A stretch of 64,000 bases of DNA from an uncultured Saprospiraceae bacterium (GTDB lineage: Bacteria > Bacteroidota > Bacteroidia > Chitinophagales > Saprospiraceae). Shown one piece after another: positions 9,220 through 19,026 of the stretch. Positions within the stretch are counted from its first letter, which is position 1; every line of letters starts with the position of its first letter. Both the position numbers and the translations under genes were made by a program. Below the pieces are notes generated by a model, which was given only the letters and a program-made list of their open reading frames with translations, was not told the DNA's origin and ran no database searches. The stretch covers positions 36,749 through 100,748 of the forward strand of contig CALDYY010000009.1 of the NCBI GenBank assembly GCA_937944245.1, in the 5' to 3' direction.

Positions 9220-12078
9220 ATGTCGGAAATTAAATATGTTGGGGAATTACTCTGGCCCGCTCAAGTGGGACAGTTTGCTATAATACTAGGTTTTGTAGCA
9301 AGTTTGCTATCAGCGGTAGCTTATTTTTTTGCTACACAGCGCCGCGAAAAAGAAGACTTTTTGGGATGGCAAAATATTGGAAGATTGGGTTTTTTAGTAC
9401 ATGGCATTAGTGTACTTACGGTTATTGGTTTGATTTTTTATCTCATGCTTTCGCATCGTTACGAGTATCAGTATGTGCAAGCGCATACCTCTGATGATTT
9501 GCCTTTTCGGTATGTTTTCTCGGCTTTTTGGCAAGGTCAAGAAGGCAGCTTCTTGCTTTGGATGTTCTGGCATATTGTTTTAGGTATGGTATTGATGTTT
9601 TTTGCTAGACAATGGGAAGCTCCTACGTTAGCTACTTTGGCATTTATTCAAGCCTTTTTAGGCAGTATGTTGCTTGGAGTTTACATTACAGAAGACATTA
9701 AGATAGGTAGTAATCCTTTGTTGTTGTTGAGAGATACGATGAGTATTCCATTATTCAACAATGCAGAGTATGTGCAACTCATCAAAGGAAATGGCTTAAA
9801 TCCTGCATTACAGAATTATTGGATGACCATACACCCACCGACGCTATTCTTAGGATTCGCTTCTACTGCAATTCCTTTCTGCTACGCTATTGCAGGGCTT
9901 TGGACAAATCAACACAAAGCATGGCTAAAACCCGCTTTAAAATGGGCATTATTTAGTGCGGGCATTTTAGGTACAGGTATTCTCATGGGTGGTGCATGGG
10001 CATACGAAGCCCTTAACTTCGGTGGTTATTGGGCTTGGGACCCAGTGGAAAATGCTTCGTTAGTGCCTTGGCTTTTGTTGGTGGCAGGTGTTCACGCTAA
10101 TCTGATTTCTAATGCAACGGGCTATTCCATGCGAACAGCCTATTTATTCTATATTTTAACCTTTGTGTTCATTCTATACTCTACTTTCTTAACCAGAAGT
10201 GGTGTTTTAGGAGAAACGTCTGTTCATGCGTTTACGGAAATGGGGCTGGAGTGGCAGTTGGTTGGGCTTACAGGAAGCTTTTTATTACTAGGGCTAGGGC
10301 TTTTGGTGGCAAAAAGTAAGAATATCCCGAGCGCACCGAAAGAGGAATCTCTTGCTTCCAAAGAGTTTTGGATGTTCATAGGTACGCTAGTGTTATTGTT
10401 TTCTGCTGTGTTGATTATAGGTTCTACTTCCCTACCGATTTACAATAAAATTCGTCAAATTTTTGACCCTACTTTTGCTGGTTTGGTCATTGATAAGGCA
10501 ATTCCGCACTATAATAAATATCAAATTTGGATTGCTGTTTTTATTGGCATGCTTTCCGGGACTGCACAGTTTTTACGCTATAAAGAATTTAATTTCGCTA
10601 AACATCTTTCCAAATTTGCTGCCCATATGGGCGTTGCATTGGGGATTACTGCGGTACTCACTTTTTTAGCTATACAATGGATTAATGCAACAGCTTGGCA
10701 ATATATTATTTTGTTAGGTGCTGGTATCTTTACCGTTGTTTGCAATATGCAGTATCTCGTTGTGGTTACGCGAACGAATAGAAAAATGGTTGGTTCTGTG
10801 CTTTCGCACGTAGGTTTCGGCGTAATGATTATTGGTATTTTGGCTTCTGGGCTAAACAAAACCTATCTCTCTCATAACGAATTTGCCATGCGCGGTTTAC
10901 TAGACGAAGAAATGATTGAAAAAAATATTATTCTTCAGAAAGGTGATCCTATTTTCATGAATGGTTATGAGGTAACTTATGTGAAAGATACAATGGAAGG
11001 CTTCACTAGGACCTTTGAAATTAACATGAAATACAAAGGAAAGACGGAGCAGGTACAACAAGAATTTAATCTTTATCCTAGCTTGCTTTACGATAGAGCG
11101 CTATCTAAGATTGCTAATATTAATCCAGATACGAAACATTATTTGGGCAAAGACATTTTTACGCACATTGCCAATGTTCCTAGAGTAGAATTGGATGTCG
11201 AGTATGCGAAAGAGGTAGAAGCAAGTTTGAACTACAAACTTTATCAGCCTAAACTTGGAGAAATTTTTGACATTAATGACACCATTACTATTAAAGATGA
11301 AAAACGAGGACTAGATACCTCGGTGGTGCGTCGTTATAGAGGTCAGCTTATTGGGATTGACAAACAACCTAAGCATCCTGATTATCATGCCGAAAAGGGG
11401 GATATTGCGTTGGGTGCAGTAGTGCGCATTCAAGACCGCGACTCCATTTACATTGCTCGACCTATGTTGGCGTTGCGTGGGCAAGTGTTGTATGGTTATC
11501 CTGATCAGGTTAACCGCTTGACGACCAAAGTAAAATTGAATGAAGGCATTTTTGATTTAATGCTCGCTGATGATGCTAGTTTAGATTATAAGGTCTATCA
11601 CCTAAAACAAGGAGATAAAATCCAATTTAAAGCGTATCAAATTCAATTTTCAGGATTTAATAAAACGCCACAGCATCCTAACTATTATGCCCAAGAAGGG
11701 GATATTGCTGTTGGCGCGATGTTTAATATCAATAAAGGGCAACAAAATTATAGCGCACAACCTGTATATTTTATAAGAGAAAGTCGTCCTTTCAACTTAA
11801 AAGATGAAGTGTTGGAAGAAGGTATTCATATTCGCTTCAATTCGATTAATCCAAAGGAGGAATCTATTGAAGTGATGATTGGACAAAATGCCAACTCAAA
11901 CGCAGGCATTCCTATTGAAATTGCGACTAACTCAGCGCGTACTGACTTTATCGTATTTGAAGCTATTGAATTTCAAGGAATTAATCTTTTCTGGATAGGC
12001 TCAATAACGATGTTACTTGGCTTGTTTTTTAGCATGTGGTATCGAATGCAGCAAAAACAGAAGTTAGTAAATGCGTAA
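9220..12078 (+). CDS. ccmF: Cytochrome c biogenesis protein CcmF/CcsA-type
   Basis: 952 aa multi-TM; WQGQEGSFLLW, GGYWAWDPVENASLVPWL, FLTRSGVL..SVHAF. Confidence 0.93.
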   Translation: MSEIKYVGELLWPAQVGQFAIILGFVASLLSAVAYFFATQRREKEDFLGWQNIGRLGFLVHGISVLTVIGLIFYLMLSHRYEYQYVQAHTSDDLPFRYVFSAFWQGQEGSFLLWMFWHIVLGMVLMFFARQWEAPTLATLAFIQAFLGSMLLGVYITEDIKIGSNPLLLLRDTMSIPLFNNAEYVQLIKGNGLNPALQNYWMTIHPPTLFLGFASTAIPFCYAIAGLWTNQHKAWLKPALKWALFSAGILGTGILMGGAWAYEALNFGGYWAWDPVENASLVPWLLLVAGVHANLISNATGYSMRTAYLFYILTFVFILYSTFLTRSGVLGETSVHAFTEMGLEWQLVGLTGSFLLLGLGLLVAKSKNIPSAPKEESLASKEFWMFIGTLVLLFSAVLIIGSTSLPIYNKIRQIFDPTFAGLVIDKAIPHYNKYQIWIAVFIGMLSGTAQFLRYKEFNFAKHLSKFAAHMGVALGITAVLTFLAIQWINATAWQYIILLGAGIFTVVCNMQYLVVVTRTNRKMVGSVLSHVGFGVMIIGILASGLNKTYLSHNEFAMRGLLDEEMIEKNIILQKGDPIFMNGYEVTYVKDTMEGFTRTFEINMKYKGKTEQVQQEFNLYPSLLYDRALSKIANINPDTKHYLGKDIFTHIANVPRVELDVEYAKEVEASLNYKLYQPKLGEIFDINDTITIKDEKRGLDTSVVRRYRGQLIGIDKQPKHPDYHAEKGDIALGAVVRIQDRDSIYIARPMLALRGQVLYGYPDQVNRLTTKVKLNEGIFDLMLADDASLDYKVYHLKQGDKIQFKAYQIQFSGFNKTPQHPNYYAQEGDIAVGAMFNINKGQQNYSAQPVYFIRESRPFNLKDEVLEEGIHIRFNSINPKEESIEVMIGQNANSNAGIPIEIATNSARTDFIVFEAIEFQGINLFWIGSITMLLGLFFSMWYRMQQKQKLVNA

Positions 12079-12162
12079 ACAATAATTGTAATTGTAAAGA
12101 CAATTGAATTTTACTGCAACTATCTTTGAAATGAGGGCGTTGTTTGCAGTAAAATTCAGTTT

Positions 12163-12936
12163 ATGAATCATCAAACGTTTAGCTTACTCCTTGTTAGTGT
12201 GCTTGTTCCAAGCCTGTTCAATTTATTCAAAAGTTGTACTACTGCGACGACCTCTCCAGAAATAAGTAAGGCACAAAGTATTATTAATCGCGCTATTGAA
12301 GTGCATGGTGGAGAAAGTCGCTATGCTAATTTAGAAGTAAGCTACGTTTTTAGAAATCGCTTATATACGTTGCATCATCAACCAAATGGTCAATTCGAGT
12401 ACACTCGATCGTTCACAGAAAAAGAACAAAACATAAAAGATGTGTTAACAAATAGTGGTTTAGTACGCTATGTTAATGACGAGAAAGTTACATTACCTGA
12501 TACCACTGTTAGTAAATACGCTAATTCAGTCAATTCTGTGCATTATTTTGCCTTGCTGCCTTATCGCTTGAATGACCCTGCCGTCATCAAAACCTACAAA
12601 GGAGAAACTACTATTAAAGAAAAAAACTACGAAGTAGTAGAGGTTACTTTTCGTCAAGACGGAGGAGGTGAAGATTTTGAAGACCAATTTTACTTTTGGT
12701 TCAATAAATCTGATGGTACAATGGATTATCTGGCATACAGCTACGATACGGACGATAAAGGCATTCGTTTTAGGGCAGTAAGTAATGTACAAGTCATTAA
12801 GGGGATGCGCTTTCAGGATTATATCAACTACAAAGTTCCTCTAGGAACGCCATTAGAGGTATTACCTAAAATGTATGAACAAGGCACTTTGGAAATGCTT
12901 TCTACGATTGCATTAGAGAAAATTCACATAGAATAA
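12163..12936 (+). CDS. Secreted hypothetical protein (DUF6503-like)
   Basis: 257 aa; signal segment, then AIEVHGGESRYANLEVSYVFRNRLYTL... Confidence 0.6.
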   Translation: MNHQTFSLLLVSVLVPSLFNLFKSCTTATTSPEISKAQSIINRAIEVHGGESRYANLEVSYVFRNRLYTLHHQPNGQFEYTRSFTEKEQNIKDVLTNSGLVRYVNDEKVTLPDTTVSKYANSVNSVHYFALLPYRLNDPAVIKTYKGETTIKEKNYEVVEVTFRQDGGGEDFEDQFYFWFNKSDGTMDYLAYSYDTDDKGIRFRAVSNVQVIKGMRFQDYINYKVPLGTPLEVLPKMYEQGTLEMLSTIALEKIHIE

Positions 12937-13049
12937 ATACGTTTGTATGTGCCGTTAGCGTGACTTCCATCTATATTTGCGTCTGAATGATGAATTAATT
13001 CACCATTACTAAAGGTGAAAAGGAATTTTTTTAAAAAACGCAATTAAAA

Positions 13050-14000
13050 ATGAGTACAAAAATTACGCTATTTACAGCTTTGTTCGCGTTGTGTTATTTA
13101 CCATTTGCTTTAGCACAGACTACGGAAGAATTAACTGCTCAAAAAGAAGCAAAATCCACAGAGTTAGCAGCATTAGAAGCGCAACTCAAAGAATTAACAG
13201 GTAAAGTAGGCGCACTGAAAGCGGAAGTAACTGGCTTAACAGATTTACTTACACCTTATCCGCGTTGGAATGTCGGTGCTTTGGGAACAGTTGGCTTGAA
13301 CTTAACGCAATTTAGCAACTGGTTGCAAAGAGAAACGCCGAACACCTCTGCTGCTACCATTGGATTTACGATGAATGGTTTTGCTAATTTGCAACAGAAA
13401 AAATATTTCTGGCGCAATGGTGCAAACATGAACTTGGCTTGGATAAGATTTAATGACAAAGACGACAGCGGTACAGACAATGAACTTAGAGTAGCTGCTG
13501 ATGCCTTCAACGCTACTTCCTTGTTTGGCTATAAGCTGACAGAAAAATTTGCTGCCTCTGGTTTAGGTGAATATAGAACTTCTCTTTTGGATGGTAGATT
13601 TAACAATCCGGGTTATTTGGATTTAGGGGTTGGAGCTACATGGACACCAATTCAAAATCTCGTAGTCGTGTTTCATCCTTTGAACTACAATTTTGTGTTT
13701 TCTGATGATACTTTCGATTTCCAATCTTCTTTAGGCACAAAGGTTGTAGCAGACTACACACAACGTATCCAAAGTATTGCTTGGAAATCTAATTTCTCGG
13801 GCTTTTTGAGCTATAAAGATGCAGCCGAACTTTCTAACTGGACTTGGATAAATAGCTTTTCTACTGCTTACAAAGGTATTGGTATCGGCTTTGAGCTAGG
13901 TTTGAGAAATAACAATCAAGAGTCAGCAGCTAGAAATTTGAGTAATAACCCATTACAAACTTATTATGTGTTGGGCTTAAGTTATAGCATTGCAAAATAG
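13050..14000 (+). CDS. DUF3078 domain-containing protein, outer-membrane-like, with N-terminal coiled coil
   Basis: 316 aa; signal peptide, heptad region, WNVGALGTVGLNLTQFSNW start of DUF3078, C-terminal beta strands. Confidence 0.75.
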   Translation: MSTKITLFTALFALCYLPFALAQTTEELTAQKEAKSTELAALEAQLKELTGKVGALKAEVTGLTDLLTPYPRWNVGALGTVGLNLTQFSNWLQRETPNTSAATIGFTMNGFANLQQKKYFWRNGANMNLAWIRFNDKDDSGTDNELRVAADAFNATSLFGYKLTEKFAASGLGEYRTSLLDGRFNNPGYLDLGVGATWTPIQNLVVVFHPLNYNFVFSDDTFDFQSSLGTKVVADYTQRIQSIAWKSNFSGFLSYKDAAELSNWTWINSFSTAYKGIGIGFELGLRNNNQESAARNLSNNPLQTYYVLGLSYSIAK

Positions 14001-14010
14001 TGCTTTTGTT

Positions 14011-14044
14011 AAAAGATAGTGGTGCTTTTGCGCCGCTATCTTTT
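14011..14044. terminator. Bidirectional terminator-like hairpin
   Basis: AAAAGATAGTGGTGC-TTTTG-CGCCGCTATCTTTT (15-bp stem with G-U pairs) between convergent genes. Confidence 0.6.
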
Positions 14045-15367
14045 AGAAATGAAAATACGCCAAATCACCCAAGTCAAAATACTAAAAGTGGCAAGGCTAA
14101 CGCCTGTAATTACCTGATGATTATTTAAGGGAATGGCAATAATACTGGCAAGTGCCTTGTAAAGATTATACAAACCGAGAAAACAAGCTATGCCCACTAC
14201 CATTAACATTAGCAAATTTACCATGAACGTATTGGTGTAACCATCAGGAAATAGGCGAATATCATTAACAACCAGTAGCAAGAAAATGGCTACGATAGGC
14301 AATAGGATGCCGTTAATTGCCTGAGCAAGAATAATCGCTGGAATAGGCTGAACATCAAACAAAGAAAAAAGTAATCCAATCATTAAAACAACGCCCCAAA
14401 CTAATCGGAAGTACAAACTTCTGGGAGACCAATCAGGTGCGGATTTACCTGCCTTATGGAATGGCTTTTGAAACAAGGATTGAGCAGTTATTGCTGCTGC
14501 CAAAGGTGCTGTTATTGCAGAGCTTAATCCTGCGGAAAACAATCCAAAGGCAAAAAAAACAGCCGTCCAATTAGCGGACTGTTTAGCAATAGCATTAGCT
14601 AAGTTCTCAAAAGAAAATTCGCCAGTTACTGAAGTACCAACTACCAAAATACACATAGAAATAATACCACCAAACAGTACAGCAATCGCAACGCCCCATC
14701 GCATTTCTGCAATGCTTTGCTCTTGGCTGCTGATGCCCATGGCTAGAAATAAATTGTAAGGCACGATTGTTGTACCGATTAAACTTACAATTAGTAAGGC
14801 ACTATTTTGTGGAAAGCTAGGCACAATAGCAGCTTCTAATACGTTATAAAAATAGTTATCTGTTTGCGTAGCAACATAAATAAATAGTATGCCCATTACT
14901 GCTACCACTATGCCTAATATACGAGCAATGAATTTGATATTTCCTACCCAGAGTATGCTTGCGCAGGATAAACCTATTAAAAGCAAAACCAATTTAGGAT
15001 GCCAGTTAGTTAACAATAAGATACCAGACATAGCTCCAAGCAAATTTCCTGCTTGATAGGCAGCACAACCAAAAGAGACCGCTAAAAACAATAGTAAACT
15101 TATGTTTTCTCCTACTTCATCGGGGTACTTCAATGCAATAATTTCGCCGAGCTTTTTTCTTGAAGCGATGCTTGCTCTGGCAGCAGCTTCTTGGAGCAAT
15201 ATAGTAGCTAGCGTAGAAAAAAGTAATGCCCAAAGCAACGTCAACTGAAAATCAGCACCTGCGCGCGCCGCTGTGGTTACTGTACCTGGACCGATGAATG
15301 CTGCCGATACTAAAGACCAGAAAAGAACACTAGATAGCCCACGACCTAGAGAAATCTGCTTTGCCAT
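14036..15367 (-). CDS. Nramp-family divalent metal ion transporter
   Basis: SAAFIGPGTVTTAARAGADFQLTLLWALLFSTLATILLQE...; probable ATG at 15367 (ORF extends to 15382). Confidence 0.88.
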   Translation of the reverse strand: MAKQISLGRGLSSVLFWSLVSAAFIGPGTVTTAARAGADFQLTLLWALLFSTLATILLQEAAARASIASRKKLGEIIALKYPDEVGENISLLLFLAVSFGCAAYQAGNLLGAMSGILLLTNWHPKLVLLLIGLSCASILWVGNIKFIARILGIVVAVMGILFIYVATQTDNYFYNVLEAAIVPSFPQNSALLIVSLIGTTIVPYNLFLAMGISSQEQSIAEMRWGVAIAVLFGGIISMCILVVGTSVTGEFSFENLANAIAKQSANWTAVFFAFGLFSAGLSSAITAPLAAAITAQSLFQKPFHKAGKSAPDWSPRSLYFRLVWGVVLMIGLLFSLFDVQPIPAIILAQAINGILLPIVAIFLLLVVNDIRLFPDGYTNTFMVNLLMLMVVGIACFLGLYNLYKALASIIAIPLNNHQVITGVSLATFSILTWVIWRIFISKR

Positions 15368-15370
15368 ATT

Positions 15371-15481
15371 GTTGAAGTGCACTGATTGACAGCAAACTTA
15401 ACATTTTTGCATCAATTCCTGCTGAAAAATCAAAACATCTTTATACATTCGATGTAAATAACCAACGATTGTATGCCTATT
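15371..15481. repeat. 111-bp direct repeat, left copy (island boundary)
   Basis: 109/111 identical by eye to 30593-30703, no indels; mismatches at 15377 and 15429. Confidence 0.95.
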
Positions 15482-15569
15482 AGCTTTAATAATCTTTTAC
15501 GGCATTCATCCATTAAATCAAGAGGAAGACTTTAATTTAACACTTTCTATGTTAACTATTAAAGTGTAC

Positions 15570-17687
15570 TTAGCTATTTGCGGGCAATACCACTTCAAAA
15601 GTTGTCCCTTTTCTTAATTGACTGCTAACTTGAATAGCTCCTTTGTTCAACTTTATTAATTCATTCACCAGGACTAGTCCTAACCCTGTACCTGCCTCGC
15701 CATTTGTACCCTTTCTACTCTTTTGGCTTTTTAACTCAAAAAGGGTATTCAATTCCTTTTCTTCCATGCCAATACCTGTATCGGAAATCTGTAACATAAT
15801 TTTGTCCCCTTGCGCCAAACTGCTGACTTTGACTTGTCCTTGTGTGGGCGTAAATTTGATGGCGTTGTCCACTAAATTGCGCATGATGGTCGTAAAAGCG
15901 TTAGCATCAGCAAATACTTCGGCATCTTCAGGAAGGTTGATTTGCAGGTCAATCTCTTTTTGGGCTGCTACCGTTTGGAATTGTTCGTAAATATCCTGTG
16001 TGGCTTGCGCGATATTGATGGGTACTGGTTGGTACGGCAGCACGTTGCGTTGTTGTAATGCCCAGTTGAGGAGGTTGTCCAACAGGGCGTTTAATGAGAA
16101 AGCTGCTTGCTCTAGGCTTTGACTTAGTTTACCAAGCGTATCGAAGTCTTGTTTTTGCAAGAGGTAATCTATCTTTTTGCCAATGCCTCGAAAGGCTAAA
16201 GAGGGTTTGCGCAAATCGTGACCGATGATGGCAAATAGGCGGTCTTTAGTGGCGTTCAAGGTTTCTAATTCCACTTTTTGAGCCGTGATGAGTTGATTGG
16301 CTTTGGTTTTGTTTCGGTAGTTTTGGTAAATAAAAAAGGCGAGTAATGCCAATAAGCTCAATCCTGCTATCAATCCGTATTGGATAAGGCGTTGCCGTTG
16401 GAGTTCCGCTTGGTAGAGCAGTTCGGTTTCTTTTTTCTCTTGGTCGAACTCGTACTGCATTGCTATTCGTGTTGTGGCTTTGGTCGTTTTTTCGTTAAAC
16501 AAGGAATCCTTTAGGCTCATTGATTCTTCCAAATAGGTTAAGGCTTCCAGTGGTTGATTAAGTGCTTTGTAGGCTTTATATAGGCAGTCACAATTTTGTT
16601 GAATCATCTCCAAACTTTGCAGTTCATTTTTAGCTATTTCGTAACTTTGATGACAATACGCTTTAGCGGTTTTAAAATCTCTCATATCTATGGCATTGAT
16701 TCCAATAGCGAATTGTAGATAAGGAACTAAAGAAACATACTTATTAGATATGGCTACGGCTAAGCCCTTTCGGAGTAAAGTGTCTGCTTTGTGAAATTCA
16801 TTTTTGAAGATGTAGTATTCTGCTAGCTGATACTTCCAAGCCACCCAATTGTAAGTGTTTTCAAAGGAACTCGCCAATTTTTCTCCTCTTACAATATAAG
16901 ATGCTAGAGTAGTTGTATCGTTTTGTGCTATCTTCAGGTTTATCAAACTCTTTAACTGGCTTAAGATAGAAAGATTTTCATGGAGCTTTTCTGAGATTTT
17001 TAGGGCTTCTTCTTGATATTGAATTGCTAAATCCAAATCCTTCATACTTTCATACGCTCTTGCCACATCTATTATAACATCAATTTTATTCGTTTCTTCT
17101 AGGTAAGGCAGTAAAGTGTAGTTCTCTAATGCCATAGATAAAGATTTTTCATAAAGCCCTTGTTCTCCATAGATGCTTGTCAATAAACCCTGTGCAGTTG
17201 CTAAATTCTGCACATCTTTATTCGCCTTTATTTTTGGGAGAAGTGCTTCCAAATTTTGAACTACCTCCTTCCATTTACCCAATCTCTTATAAGTCATATT
17301 GGTATTTAGAAGTACATTTAAAGCCTTATCTTCATTTCCTAACGCTAGGAAAGCCTTGTATGCCTGATCATAAAAATCTATTGTTTCTTCGTTATGTCCT
17401 GCAATGTGATGAGCGTTACCAACCAAAGATAATCCCACAGCAACCTTCTCTTCATTTGCAATAGACTTAGCAAAATCTAAATATAACTTGGAAAGCACAA
17501 TGGCACTATCTAGGTCGTTGTAGAAGTAGTAATTTGTTGTAAGATCAAACAAAGCATTTAACCGTACCGTATCCACTTGGGTTTTATCCTCCCAAATTGT
17601 TCTAAGGCTGTCTTTGTTTCCAAAACAGTGGGTAAAACTCAAAAGAACAATCCATACGGAGAGCATCGCAAACAGGAAATATTTCAT
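15570..17687 (-). CDS. Sensor histidine kinase with N-terminal TPR region and single TM
   Basis: 705 aa; signal peptide, TPR-like helices, IIGHDLRKP H-box, NLVDNAIKFTP N-box, GTGLGLVLVNELI G2 box. Confidence 0.92.
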   Translation of the reverse strand: MKYFLFAMLSVWIVLLSFTHCFGNKDSLRTIWEDKTQVDTVRLNALFDLTTNYYFYNDLDSAIVLSKLYLDFAKSIANEEKVAVGLSLVGNAHHIAGHNEETIDFYDQAYKAFLALGNEDKALNVLLNTNMTYKRLGKWKEVVQNLEALLPKIKANKDVQNLATAQGLLTSIYGEQGLYEKSLSMALENYTLLPYLEETNKIDVIIDVARAYESMKDLDLAIQYQEEALKISEKLHENLSILSQLKSLINLKIAQNDTTTLASYIVRGEKLASSFENTYNWVAWKYQLAEYYIFKNEFHKADTLLRKGLAVAISNKYVSLVPYLQFAIGINAIDMRDFKTAKAYCHQSYEIAKNELQSLEMIQQNCDCLYKAYKALNQPLEALTYLEESMSLKDSLFNEKTTKATTRIAMQYEFDQEKKETELLYQAELQRQRLIQYGLIAGLSLLALLAFFIYQNYRNKTKANQLITAQKVELETLNATKDRLFAIIGHDLRKPSLAFRGIGKKIDYLLQKQDFDTLGKLSQSLEQAAFSLNALLDNLLNWALQQRNVLPYQPVPINIAQATQDIYEQFQTVAAQKEIDLQINLPEDAEVFADANAFTTIMRNLVDNAIKFTPTQGQVKVSSLAQGDKIMLQISDTGIGMEEKELNTLFELKSQKSRKGTNGEAGTGLGLVLVNELIKLNKGAIQVSSQLRKGTTFEVVLPANS

Positions 17688-17917
17688 TTTATTTTTTATG
17701 TTGGTTTCTGTACCAAATTAATATCTAAAGAACAAGTAGCATTTGAATCCAGAAAAGATAGATTCAAAATAAAAGTAATACTACATTTTGGATATTTCTC
17801 TAGTAAAAACCATTTTTGTCAAGGTCAACATTATTGTTTAAACATTTATCAGCAAAATGTATTAATGACTAAAAGTACATCATTTTTTAGACTAAGCAAA
17901 TATTTGGAATAAGGGCA

Positions 17918-18658
17918 ATGGGTAATAAACTTAACATTCTTATTGTAGAGGATGACTTATCCTTTGGACTTGAGTTGAAGATGTTACTGGAGGAAATGGG
18001 CTATGAAGTACAAAACAACATAGACAATGGAGAGGAAGCCTATGATTTCATCTATATGCATCGTCCTGACTTGATATTAATGGACATTAACTTGAGTGGT
18101 GAAATGTCGGGAATAGAGCTTGGACAACGCATTTTGTCCTTCAACATTCCAATTATTTACATTACTTCCTTTAATGATGAAAGGGTATTTAAGGCAGCTC
18201 AAGCCTCTAATATGATTGCTTATCTAGTAAAACCTATCAATAAATATACCTTGCAATCTACTATTGCTCATGCGCTACAAGGGGCATATAAAAAGGTGAA
18301 GGAGCAAATAGAAGACACCGAAAACTTATTTACAAAAAACTATTTTTTTGTCAGAGTAGCGGGTATCTACAAAAAAATTTATATCCCTGATATTCATTAT
18401 ATTCGGTCTTATGATAACTACTGTGATATTTACACTCTAGAGTCAAAACCTTACACCGTCCGAATACCTATCTCCACCTTAGAAAGTAATTTGTCTTCCA
18501 GTGAGTTTCTTCGTGTCCACAGAAGTTATATTGTGCAACTTAATAAAATAGATAGTATAGATTTTGTAGGTAACTCATTAAATACAAAGCAAATGGACAT
18601 TCCTTTTAGTCGCTCGAAACGCAACCTTTTGGAGCAGGTTGTTCGGCGGTTGAATTAG
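17918..18658 (+). CDS. Response regulator, receiver + LytTR DNA-binding domain
   Basis: 246 aa; ILIVEDD...DLILMDINL...YITSF...YLVKPI; LytTR IRSYDNYCDIYT...FLRVHRSYIVQLNKI. Confidence 0.93.
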   Translation: MGNKLNILIVEDDLSFGLELKMLLEEMGYEVQNNIDNGEEAYDFIYMHRPDLILMDINLSGEMSGIELGQRILSFNIPIIYITSFNDERVFKAAQASNMIAYLVKPINKYTLQSTIAHALQGAYKKVKEQIEDTENLFTKNYFFVRVAGIYKKIYIPDIHYIRSYDNYCDIYTLESKPYTVRIPISTLESNLSSSEFLRVHRSYIVQLNKIDSIDFVGNSLNTKQMDIPFSRSKRNLLEQVVRRLN

Positions 18659-18679
18659 GGGAGTTTTTCATTTGTGCCA

Positions 18680-18718
18680 TTTAGTGAGGGTTTCACTTAA
18701 AGTGAAACCCTCACTAAA
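18680..18718. repeat. 39-bp near-perfect palindrome (19-bp arms, 1-nt centre)
   Basis: TTTAGTGAGGGTTTCACTT-A-AAGTGAAACCCTCACTAAA. Confidence 0.9.
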
Positions 18719-19026
18719 CACTATGCTACATGGCTAAATAGCTACCCCAAAGTATGATTTTAAAATTTCTTCTCCATTCGCCACAACAATCCTACCACTT
18801 GCCACAACTATTTTATATTCAAAGATTAACTATTTTAAATTTGTTTCATATTTGTGATGTGAAAGAGTACATCTTGGGTATATTTCAAATAAAATCTGGT
18901 GAGTTTTTTCATTACCTACTCCAATCTACTACGAAACAGAAGAACTGAAAGTTGAATGCATCTGCTCTTCAGCACAAGAATTTGTATGCTTTTTTTCAAC
19001 AAGTTAGAGAACACAATAAAGTAACA

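Noticed and set aside
15371-15481. Interpretation of the 111-bp repeat as an ordinary IS target-site duplication
   Set aside because: Far too long, and no transposase or terminal inverted repeats are seen inside the block
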